In this document: piece by piece, positions 1 to 5,987 of the stretch
Position numbering within the stretch: the first letter of the stretch is position 1
How the letters are laid out: every line of letters starts with the position of its first letter
Assembly: GCA_003170655.1 (NCBI GenBank)
Contig: PMYY01000061.1
Span: 1,744-12,213 of the forward strand
Length of the DNA stretch: 10,470 nt
Direction: 5' to 3'
DNA from: Nitrospiraceae bacterium
GTDB lineage: Bacteria > Nitrospirota > Thermodesulfovibrionia > Thermodesulfovibrionales > Dissulfurispiraceae
Position numbers and translations under genes: made by a program
Notes under the pieces: generated by a model
Databases searched by the model: none
What the model saw: only the letters and a program-made list of their open reading frames with translations
Told to the model about the DNA's origin: nothing

Positions 1-62
1 CTATAGTCTACAGCAAGAGAGAACGTCAAAGGAGCTTGCAACATTCGCTATCACGTATCTGT

Positions 63-485
63 TCACGGGGCAGAGCAAACTTTTTGTATGTCAAGCTGGT
101 ATGTACAAGGAGATCCAGTTGGCCTGTATGAGTCTGGCCTTGAAGTGCATGTAACATCCTCGATAATACCTTCTTTGCCATCTGGCGAGCATAGAAGGAT
201 AACTCCCACCCCGTCCTGTATGCGGGCCTTAAGGACATAGCCTTCGAAAGGCTTTATCAAGTCAGGGTCACCGCTGAGTTTTACAGCAGTGGAAAAGATT
301 TCATTGTCTTTTGCATCCGGAGGAAGTTTGTCCACCACGACATCGACCGCCTTCGCAAGTGGAACCATGTAATCATTGAAGTGCATAATAAGTTTCTGCT
401 GAGGATCTATCGATGGACATAGAGCGCATCCAGGAATAAGAATGATAGCGAGAAGCCATAGTACATATAGACTGCTACATCTCAT
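63..485 (-). CDS. Small putative lipoprotein of unknown function
   Basis: I do not recognise a named family. From the chosen start (ATG at 483-485) the protein has 140 residues. It begins with a short hydrophobic signal (about residues 5-19) ending in LIPGC, a lipobox-like site with Cys20 as the likely lipidated residue; proline two before the cysteine is unusual. The mature part has four further cysteines (99, 113, 127, 137) in the C-terminal 45 residues, which could form two disulfides in the periplasm. The start codon follows the stop of the phospholipase C-like gene after one base (TGA-T-ATG), so translational coupling is likely. An ATG 12 bases upstream (495-497) and another at 587 are also in frame. 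The signal peptide supports 485 or 497, because the longest version would bury it. Export and lipidation are inferred; the function is unknown. Confidence 0.62.
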   Translation of the reverse strand: MRCSSLYVLWLLAIILIPGCALCPSIDPQQKLIMHFNDYMVPLAKAVDVVVDKLPPDAKDNEIFSTAVKLSGDPDLIKPFEGYVLKARIQDGVGVILLCSPDGKEGIIEDVTCTSRPDSYRPTGSPCTYQLDIQKVCSAP

Positions 486-486
486 A

Positions 487-1451
487 TCAGGCCACATCCC
501 AAAAAACAAGCCTTTGATCCGAAGCACTTTTATTCCGCCCGGTGTCAAGGTCCCACTCATCCTCGCAAAATGCAATGGTATCTCCATAGCCGAGCGAATA
601 ACGGGTGACGTTCAGCCATACCTTCTGAATACGATCAATCGCAAAATTGAAAATATCGTCATAGCACATTCGCATGTCGACTCCCTGGGGAGCAGGTACC
701 TTAAGGTTATCGATGTACTCTGCCATATCAATCTCATCCGGTGTAGGGTAGTCGAAACCTAGCCCATTGCAAACGTGCCGAGCGAAGCCGACAAACCGAC
801 TCGTCGTAGGCAAAAGCCCTTCTAGAACGTTGTAACATCTTCTGTGCCACTTGTCCATATCGGGAGGATCATCTACGAATAATGCAGGGTGTATAGTCTT
901 GAGCACTTGCTCCCATAATTCTTTTACGTCAGGATCGATCCGCTTTGGGTCAGTGGAGGAGCCGCACTTGAGTATGGTTGCCTTAATATGATCAGCGGTC
1001 TGAGGCATACTAGTGCCGATTCGTCTGAAAATGTAAGCATCTTGGTGCATCTCACATTTCCTGTGCGGGGTCTCATGGCCAACGTATGGCCCAACTTTGA
1101 GTTCTACGACAGGATGGACACACATGTCGGCGATGACATGTGCAGTATAGCCCATGTGCCAGGCTAAGCACTTATCCTTTACAATTCCTTGAGGGAGAGA
1201 GCGGACAAGATCAGCTCCAACGCAAATGGCTTTACAGGTGTGGGTGTAATGCATGGCGTCAGCCCAACTTTTAGAGTCCGAAGAAGTAATGTCTAAGTAT
1301 GGATAATCGGGCTTATGCCACCGAGTTCAAGAAATTTAAAGTGCAGGTTTGCAGCATCAATAGCTTCGCGCGGGAATCCCGGAATGTTAATGAGGCGTCT
1401 CTTTTCGCTACTCTCATTTACCGAAGTAATATGGGCATAACTTCCAGGCAT
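487..1451 (-). pseudogene. Zinc-dependent phospholipase C-like protein, frameshifted
   Basis: The gene is readable in two frames. The first (1451 to 1293) starts ATG with AAGGAG 11 bases upstream and encodes 52 residues beginning MPGSYAHIT, ending in a frame-shifted tail after FLELGGISP. The second frame (open from 1326 to 487) continues with DYPYLDI, WADAMHYTHT and the rest of the protein. Adding one base in the GGG run at 1309-1311 joins them into one 321-residue protein. The body has an H-x3-D-x3-H cluster (AHVIADMCVH) followed by H-x3-E (HRKCE), the metal-ligand layout of the Zn-dependent phospholipase C/S1-P1 nuclease fold. The tail NLDTGR-like/LVFW resembles what I recall of bacterial members of this family (Pfam Zn_dep_PLPC). 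Enzyme activity is inferred from family only. No signal peptide is seen. The break may be a real mutation or a sequencing error; as written, the product is non-functional. Confidence 0.8.
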
Positions 1452-1630
1452 ATATATTGTTACTCCTTGCAAAATAATAATGCCTTAATTATTAGGGTAG
1501 TCTATCACAGTCATGCTGGAAATGCAGTTGTTAGATTACTTCGAAAATCATTGATTCTGTGACACTACGGCCACTCGCGATTATCAGTAGTAATATCTGG
1601 CGGAAATATTCGCAGAACAACAAAATGAGC

Positions 1631-2005
1631 TCAGGCGCGCTCGAGACTGATTTCTGTTGCGCCTTTCGCACGCTTTAAAATAGAGGCATCTCCATTGATC
1701 GCTCCGACAATATTCACAGCGCTTGCAGGTACGGGATCGCTGCCTTTGCTCATGGGAGTGGGGCCGAAGAAGATAGCGAGGGCATTGCCAGGAGGCCAGT
1801 AGCCGATATCTCCGACTTTTACCGCGGTGGTAGCGGTGTCATCCAAGGTCTCAGCAACCGGAATTTCGAAATAGAACTCATCTCCCCATTCATTGGGCAC
1901 TGCAATAATGGGCAGAGCTCCTGCTATAGCCCTAGCACACGGGGTGTCGAAGAACTCGGCTTCGAGAATGATGTCCTTAATCATGATATTGATTTTTATC
2001 GGCAT
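1631..2005 (-). CDS. Cyclophilin-like fold protein (DUF369/Cyclophil_like family)
   Basis: The 124-residue protein matches my memory of the TM1367-type cyclophilin-like family: NEWGDEFYFEIP (residues 38-49), GDIGYWPPG (65-73) and FFGPTP (79-84), ending with a VNIVGAINGD segment. Length is typical of this one-domain family. The fold resembles cyclophilin, but members are not established peptidyl-prolyl isomerases, so no reaction is assigned. There is no signal peptide or membrane segment, so it is probably cytosolic. It follows the 105-residue gene by 20 bases and is likely cotranscribed with it. An AAGGA sits only three bases before the ATG, a tight spacing. An in-frame ATG at codon 8 has no visible ribosome binding site. 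Confidence 0.82.
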   Translation of the reverse strand: MPIKINIMIKDIILEAEFFDTPCARAIAGALPIIAVPNEWGDEFYFEIPVAETLDDTATTAVKVGDIGYWPPGNALAIFFGPTPMSKGSDPVPASAVNIVGAINGDASILKRAKGATEISLERA

Positions 2006-2025
2006 GATTCCTTGAGAGTGTTACC

Positions 2026-2343
2026 TTACGCCAAATCCTGACCCGCATTCAGAGCCATTATCCTGATCACCCGTGCATAATCATTTCCTTCACCGTCTTC
2101 AATTGGAGCGAAGAGAACTTTATCTCCGACTCTAAGTTCAATCTTAGTCCTGAGCAGCTCACGAGCATCTATGGCATAGATCTGCCCATCGGCGATGGAT
2201 TTAATCTTTCCAGTGTTCAAATCACCATCGAATGTGAGGATAATGCCCTCCTCCTTTACGAAAACTTCATCCCACATTTCCTCTCTTTCTTCACGGGTCA
2301 TGGAGACTAGTGGACGCTCTTTCTGATTTTTTTCTTTAGCCAT
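2026..2343 (-). CDS. Small protein with an OB/cold-shock-like C-terminal region
   Basis: This is a 105-residue hypothetical protein. Residues 1-30 are highly charged and probably helical (MTREEREEMWDEVF). Residues 31-97 alternate short hydrophobic strands with glycine turns (GKIKSI, GQIYAIDA, RVGDKVLFAP, YARVIRI), which resembles a cold-shock/OB barrel, although the classic aromatic RNA-binding motifs are absent. A nucleic-acid-binding role is therefore only a guess. The start is well supported: CGGAGA ends two bases before the ATG, and a sigma70-like promoter lies about 60 bases upstream. It is the first gene of a two-gene operon with the cyclophilin-like protein. Confidence 0.7.
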   Translation of the reverse strand: MAKEKNQKERPLVSMTREEREEMWDEVFVKEEGIILTFDGDLNTGKIKSIADGQIYAIDARELLRTKIELRVGDKVLFAPIEDGEGNDYARVIRIMALNAGQDLA

Positions 2344-2401
2344 ATTCTCCGATAATAAAGACAGATTTTTATCTTTATCACTTTTTCAAGAAATATTTAT
2401 T

Positions 2402-2430
2402 AATATACGCCTGAAATCAAGTAATATCAA
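2402..2430 (-). promoter_or_regulatory. Sigma70-like promoter of the 105-aa/cyclophilin-like operon
   Basis: Read on the minus strand: TTGATA (-35, 2425-2430), a 17-base spacer, then TATATT (-10, 2402-2407). Each hexamer matches consensus at five of six positions. Transcription would begin near 2395 and give a leader of about 50 bases to the ATG at 2343. A repeat/palindrome block lies about 16 bases upstream of the -35 box. Confidence 0.6.
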
Positions 2431-2445
2431 GCATCCAGCAAAATG

Positions 2446-2487
2446 TTTGGGCCTGTTACGGGCCTGTTATGGGCCAATTGGCCCAAA
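2446..2487. repeat. Three 11-bp tandem units ending in a perfect palindrome
   Basis: On the plus strand, gggcctgttac (2449-2459) and gggcctgttat (2460-2470) are followed by gggccaattgg (2471-2481), a third unit sharing only the GGGCC start. The last unit is part of the 14-base perfect palindrome gggccaattggccc (2471-2484). The whole block is bounded by tttgggcc (2446-2453) and its reverse complement ggcccaaa (2480-2487). It lies upstream of the promoter at 2402-2430, so an operator or activator site is possible; this role is inferred. Confidence 0.7.
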
Positions 2488-2580
2488 GTGGTCGATAAAA
2501 GTGATTTCTTATGACATCTTCAAACGCCTATTTGACACCATGTTCAGGGTATGATATCCTGTAGATTGGCTATTGGCAAT

Positions 2581-2610
2581 AAAAAAAGGGCTTGCATCTC
2601 TGCAAACCCT
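2581..2610 (-). terminator. Rho-independent terminator of the tRNA-fMet gene
   Basis: On the minus strand, AGGGTTTGCA and TGCAAGCCCT form a 10-bp stem with one U-G wobble and a GAGA loop, followed by a run of T residues (2586-2581). It lies 10 bases beyond the encoded CCA end. The wobble pairs only in minus-strand RNA, which fits termination in that direction. Confidence 0.9.
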
Positions 2611-2620
2611 TGATTTTGCT

Positions 2621-2697
<77 letters not shown>

Positions 2698-2704
2698 GGT
2701 ATTT

Positions 2705-2734
2705 ACAATACCGGAACAGTCTGGACAATGTCAA
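2705..2734 (-). promoter_or_regulatory. Promoter of the tRNA-fMet gene
   Basis: On the minus strand: perfect TTGACA (2729-2734), an 18-base spacer, then TATTGT (2705-2710, four of six matches). The expected start point falls at about 2697-2699, so the primary transcript would have almost no 5' leader before the mature tRNA end. Confidence 0.7.
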
Positions 2735-2788
2735 CGACGGTGCCGCAAAGGCTTGAGCATCAAGTGTTTTCACGAGGAGGCACTGTCG
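2735..2788. repeat. Ten-base inverted repeat between manC and the tRNA promoter
   Basis: CGACGGTGCC (2735-2744) pairs with GGCACTGTCG (2779-2788), giving ten pairs with one G-U wobble in plus-strand RNA and one mismatch on the minus strand. Inside the 34-base loop is a small CTTGA/TCAAG hairpin (2752-2764). The block fills most of the gap between the manC stop and the tRNA -35 box. No T-run follows on the minus strand, so it is not a standard intrinsic terminator for manC. Confidence 0.45.
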
Positions 2789-2814
2789 GATTTCAAATCA
2801 TGCGCCTTCCATTG

Positions 2815-4224
2815 TTAGGTCTGCCTTCCATAACGATCATCGGTCCTTACAATATCGTCTTCGCCGACATACTCACCATTTTGGACTTCAATGATCTCGA
2901 GATGAACTTTACCGGGGTTTTCAAGGCGGTGGAGGGTCGATTTCGGTACAAAGACCGATTCGTTCTCATGAACGAGCATCTCTTTGTCACCAATGGTAAC
3001 CTTTGCCGTTCCTCTCACAACCACCCAGTGCTCTGATCTGTGATAATGCATCTGGAGGCTCAGCTTTTCAGCAGGGTTTACTACAATGCGCTTTATTTTA
3101 TAGCGAACTCCCTCCTCAAGCACCGTATAGTGTCCCCAGGGCCTATAGGAGGTGACATGTTCATCCACCTGGCTCCTGTTCTCTTTTTTCAATCTACTTA
3201 CAAGGTCCTTGACCTTTTGGGTCTCTCCCTTTTTTGATACAAGAAGCGCATCTTCCGTCTCGACGATGAGACAGTCTTCCATGCCTATGGTTGAGATCAG
3301 CCTTTTATTGCCGATTATCAGACAATTCCTTGTATCCAGCATAGTGACATCTCCCAGCACGACATTACCCTCGCTATCCTTATCAGTGATAGCGTACATG
3401 GAGTCCCAGGAGCCGATATCGTTCCAATAGACATCTATCGGAAGCGTCGCCACTTTAGCCGATTTTTCCATGACGGCATAATCGATGGAAAGGTCCGGCA
3501 TCTCCCCGAATCGGGCCGCCATATCGTCGAAGGTGAGATCTAGCATTTTCCCTATTTTTGGAGCATAAGTCCTCAATTCTTCGCTCATCACCCCGATAGT
3601 AAACGCAAACATACCGGAATTCCAGAGATATCCACCGCCAAGATATGTCTTGGCCGTATCGAGGTCCGGCTTTTCAACAAATGCCTCGACCCCAAAGAAA
3701 TCTTCACCTGCTGCAATGCCTTGTCGCAACCCTTTTTTGATATATCCATAGCCCGTTTCGGGTCTGTCCGGAGTTACGCCGAAAGTAACAATATATCCTT
3801 TCTTCGCGATCTCCTCGGAGCGACGCACGAACTCAATGAAACGTTTATCCGGTCTGATAACATGATCAGAAGGAGACACGAACAGTACTTCGTCATTTCC
3901 GGCGCCCAGTTTGTCCCTGCAGTAAGCAATGCCCAAGGCTATTGCCGGCGCGGTATTCTTAGATGCAGGTTCGAGAATGATGTTCGAAAAGAGGCCTGGA
4001 TCGACGGTAGAGAGCGAACTCATATCTGTGCCGACGTGAAAGCGGTATTCCTTATTTGTCATAACCACTATGTCATCAAGGGAAAGCAAGTTCAGGAGCC
4101 GTTCGGCCGTCTGCTGAAGGAGCGACCGCTCACCATTTATCTTAAGAAACTGCTTGGGATAGTTCTTTCTCGACAAGGGCCAGAGCCTCGTTCCGCTTCC
4201 GCCTGCAAGAATAAGCGCTTTCAT
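2815..4224 (-). CDS. manC: Bifunctional mannose-1-phosphate guanylyltransferase/mannose-6-phosphate isomerase (type II PMI)
   Basis: This enzyme makes GDP-mannose from mannose-1-phosphate and GTP, and interconverts fructose-6-phosphate and mannose-6-phosphate, supplying mannose- or fucose-type sugars to surface polysaccharide. The 469 residues match the full length of the ManC/AlgA/CpsB family. The N-terminal nucleotidyltransferase has the GGSGTRLWPLSRKNYPKQF signature (residues 8-26) and FVEKP (182-186). The C-terminal cupin isomerase domain begins at YRPWGHY (360-366), carries QMHYHRSEHW (391-400), and ends with EIIEVQNGEYVGEDDIVR (443-460). GGAGG lies nine bases before the ATG. It is cytosolic. 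Its upstream neighbour is a broken phosphomannomutase, the enzyme that normally supplies its substrate. The symbol could equally be algA or cpsB. Confidence 0.96.
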   Translation of the reverse strand: MKALILAGGSGTRLWPLSRKNYPKQFLKINGERSLLQQTAERLLNLLSLDDIVVMTNKEYRFHVGTDMSSLSTVDPGLFSNIILEPASKNTAPAIALGIAYCRDKLGAGNDEVLFVSPSDHVIRPDKRFIEFVRRSEEIAKKGYIVTFGVTPDRPETGYGYIKKGLRQGIAAGEDFFGVEAFVEKPDLDTAKTYLGGGYLWNSGMFAFTIGVMSEELRTYAPKIGKMLDLTFDDMAARFGEMPDLSIDYAVMEKSAKVATLPIDVYWNDIGSWDSMYAITDKDSEGNVVLGDVTMLDTRNCLIIGNKRLISTIGMEDCLIVETEDALLVSKKGETQKVKDLVSRLKKENRSQVDEHVTSYRPWGHYTVLEEGVRYKIKRIVVNPAEKLSLQMHYHRSEHWVVVRGTAKVTIGDKEMLVHENESVFVPKSTLHRLENPGKVHLEIIEVQNGEYVGEDDIVRTDDRYGRQT

Positions 4225-4258
4225 GATAAATTCCCTCCGTTATTTATAACATCCGTTG

Positions 4259-4284
4259 GGGTGACCCGGTGGGTCGCCCTTTTT
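4259..4284 (+). terminator. Terminator-like hairpin facing the plus strand
   Basis: GGGTGACCC (4259-4267) and GGGTCGCCC (4271-4279) form nine base pairs, including one U-G wobble, around a three-base loop, directly followed by TTTTT. The wobble pairs only in plus-strand RNA; on the minus strand it is a C-A mismatch with an A-run on the wrong side. It therefore looks like a plus-strand intrinsic terminator, yet no plus-strand gene is present. It lies between the broken phosphomannomutase and manC. Confidence 0.55.
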
Positions 4285-4322
4285 AAGATCTCGACCTTTG
4301 CGGACAAGGCATCACCTCGCCT

Positions 4323-4787
4323 CTACATGTACTGCCTGTAAACCTCACCGATATCGAAACCGCTGATACCCCCGACAATATCAGCCTTGCCCCAGTCACC
4401 CTTCTCTATGATCTCTTTAAGAGTCTGCATGTCAATTCCGTGGATCGTCTCCCTGCCCGCGCTAATCTTGAACCCGTTATATTCGGGAGGATTGTGGCTT
4501 CCGGTTACCATTATACCGCCGTCAAGCCCCAAATGCACTATAGAAAAATATTGAAGCGGCCTCGGGGAAACCCCGATATCTACTACGTCGATCCCCTCTG
4601 CCCGGATGCCATCAATAACACCCTCCGTGAGCCATTCAGAACTCATTCTGACATCCCGGCCCACGCTAGTCTTTCTCGCATCCGGGTTACGCCTCTTCAG
4701 GAAAATAGCAAAGGCCACGTCGCGGTCGATGTCGCTGCCTGCAACACCTCTTACATCGTATTCCCTGAATATCTTGTCATTGAGCAC
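4323..4787 (-). pseudogene. Phosphomannomutase/phosphoglucomutase, N-terminal fragment
   Basis: An intact enzyme of this alpha-D-phosphohexomutase family interconverts hexose-6- and hexose-1-phosphates and has about 450 residues; this product ends after 154. Domain I is recognisable: IFREYDVRG (residues 6-14), VGRDVRMSS (42-50), and the catalytic serine loop TGSHNPPEYNG with Ser97. The metal-binding DGD loop, sugar-binding loop and phosphate-binding domain are all missing. The stop follows VYRQYM, and the next 98 bases contain no recognisable continuation. A short segment typical of the family (GRAFG-like, before FLKRR) also seems absent, suggesting a small internal deletion. I chose the GTG at 4785-4787 because AGAGAGG precedes it by six bases; an ATG at 4805 lacks such a site. 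The start overlaps the end of rfbB. The product is almost certainly inactive. Confidence 0.85.
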
Positions 4788-5841
4788 TGGAATCCCTCTC
4801 TCCATAGTTTTTAGCTATCCAGTTGCGGTATTCTCCGGTCTTGATCTTCCCGATCCATTCGCCATTTCCCAGATACCATCGGACAGTCTTTCCGAGCCCC
4901 GTTTCAAAAGTCTCCTTAGGCTGCCATCCGAGCTCGCGTTTCAATTTAGATGCATCTATAGCGTACCTGAGATCATGACCGGGTCGGTCGGTGACATATG
5001 TTATGAGACCTTCAAGCTCTGCCAGCGGTCTTTCGATCTCTTCCGAGAGGACTTTGCAGATTGACTTCACGACCTCGATGTTTCTTCTTTCGCTGCTGCC
5101 ACCGATGTTGTATGTTTCTCCGACCCTTCCATTCTCGAAGACAAGCCAGATGGCCTCGCAGTGGTCTTCTACGAATAGCCAGTCACGCACGTTTGCGCCC
5201 TTTCCGTAAACGGGGAGCGACTTGCCCTCAAGCGCGTTTAAGATCATGAGAGGGACCAGCTTTTCAGGGAATTGGCGCGGGCCGTAATTGTTCGAACAAT
5301 TTGTAATCTTGACAGGGATACCGTATGTCCTATGATATGCCTTAACCAGATGGTCGCTGGCTGCTTTTGATGCAGAATACGGGCTGCTCGGGTCGTATCT
5401 GGTCTCCTCGGAAAAAAGACCTGTATCCCCCAGAGAACCGTATACTTCGTCGGTGCTTACATGATGGAAAAGATTGCCTCCCCCGGGTTTCCAATTGGTT
5501 TTGCAGGCCTCAAGAAGATTGAAGGTACCGGCGATATTCGTCCGGATAAAGGCAGCGGGGTCGACTATACTTCTATCCACATGGCTTTCAGCTGCAAGGT
5601 GGATCACACTGTCGGGTTCATATTTACGAAACAGGTTTTTGACTGTTTCCAGGTCTGATATATCACCCTTCTCGAATATATAATTCCGGCAACCATCTAT
5701 GTCCTTGAGGCTATAAAGGTTTGCAGCGTATGTTAGCATGTCCAGATTGATAAAGAGGCGATCCGGATTTTTCGGCACAAGTAGATTCAATAGGTTCGAT
5801 CCAATAAACCCCGCACCGCCCGTAACAATTATTTTTTTCAT
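4777..5841 (-). CDS. rfbB: dTDP-glucose 4,6-dehydratase
   Basis: RfbB converts dTDP-glucose to dTDP-4-keto-6-deoxyglucose using bound NAD+, the second step toward dTDP-rhamnose and other deoxysugars. The 354 residues match the family's usual length. This is an extended short-chain dehydrogenase: GGAGFIG nucleotide loop (residues 8-14), LAAESHVDRS (82-91), the catalytic STDEVYG with Thr130-Asp131-Glu132 (129-135), and Tyr155/Lys159 in YSASK. NCSNNYGPRQFPEKLVPLMI (181-200) and GKGANVRDWLFVEDH (213-227) are typical substrate-side motifs. It is cytosolic. GCGGGGA lies upstream of the ATG, and a promoter candidate lies about 90 bases upstream. The other rhamnose genes (rfbA, C, D) are not in the window. 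Its 3' end overlaps the start of the phosphomannomutase fragment. Confidence 0.96.
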   Translation of the reverse strand: MKKIIVTGGAGFIGSNLLNLLVPKNPDRLFINLDMLTYAANLYSLKDIDGCRNYIFEKGDISDLETVKNLFRKYEPDSVIHLAAESHVDRSIVDPAAFIRTNIAGTFNLLEACKTNWKPGGGNLFHHVSTDEVYGSLGDTGLFSEETRYDPSSPYSASKAASDHLVKAYHRTYGIPVKITNCSNNYGPRQFPEKLVPLMILNALEGKSLPVYGKGANVRDWLFVEDHCEAIWLVFENGRVGETYNIGGSSERRNIEVVKSICKVLSEEIERPLAELEGLITYVTDRPGHDLRYAIDASKLKRELGWQPKETFETGLGKTVRWYLGNGEWIGKIKTGEYRNWIAKNYGERDSSAQ

Positions 5842-5904
5842 TAATTCCCCGCTAGCACTGCAAGTTGTATTTGAATCAACTCAATATTCGAGCAGCATAG
5901 TTCA

Positions 5905-5921
5905 TGCAATCGATGATTGCA
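5905..5921. repeat. Inverted repeat just downstream of the rfbB promoter
   Basis: tgcaatc (5905-5911) and gattgca (5915-5921) are perfect seven-base inverted arms around a three-base centre. The site falls about 10-27 bases past the -10 box at 5932-5937, where a bound repressor could block transcription. The operator role is inferred. Confidence 0.4.
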
Positions 5922-5931
5922 ACGTCAACAT

Positions 5932-5961
5932 ATTATACCGCATTTTGTACCGCTGATTTAA
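5932..5961 (-). promoter_or_regulatory. Candidate promoter for rfbB and downstream genes
   Basis: On the minus strand a perfect TATAAT (-10, 5932-5937) lies 18 bases after TTAAAT (5956-5961), a weak -35 matching three of six positions. It lies in the 146-base gap between the GspC-like gene and rfbB, and would give a leader of about 85 bases. The weak -35 suggests that an activator may be needed. Confidence 0.45.
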
Positions 5962-5987
5962 TAGAAATGGAGGTACTCGCAGACTCT

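Noticed and set aside
1293..1326. Programmed ribosomal frameshift in the phospholipase-like gene
   Set aside because: Joining the frames needs a -1 step near AGC-CCG-ATT, which does not have the X-XXY-YYZ slippery pattern, and no stimulatory structure is evident. A base deletion is simpler.
1299..1562. Plus-strand 87-codon reading frame between region D genes
   Set aside because: It overlaps the newly recognised N-terminus of the phospholipase-like gene on the minus strand and shows no family features.
2449..2484. CRISPR array
   Set aside because: The units are 11 bases, directly adjacent without spacers, and only two are near-identical.
2440..2610. Short minus-strand frames as a remnant integrase C-terminus
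   Set aside because: They are only about 20-30 codons, lack recognisable recombinase motifs and have no ribosome binding site.
2344..2620. Genomic island integrated at the tRNA 3' end
   Set aside because: The small genes beyond the tRNA look accessory, but I see no integrase, no second copy of the tRNA 3' end in bases 1-2600, and the terminator after the tRNA is intact.
4225..4330. c-di-GMP-type riboswitch in the manC leader
   Set aside because: A CCGCAAAGG fragment recalls part of such elements, but the remaining conserved blocks are missing and the strong hairpin fits the other strand.
3721..4341. 206-codon plus-strand reading frame over manC
   Set aside because: It is antisense to a clearly conserved enzyme, and its sequence has no recognisable domain.
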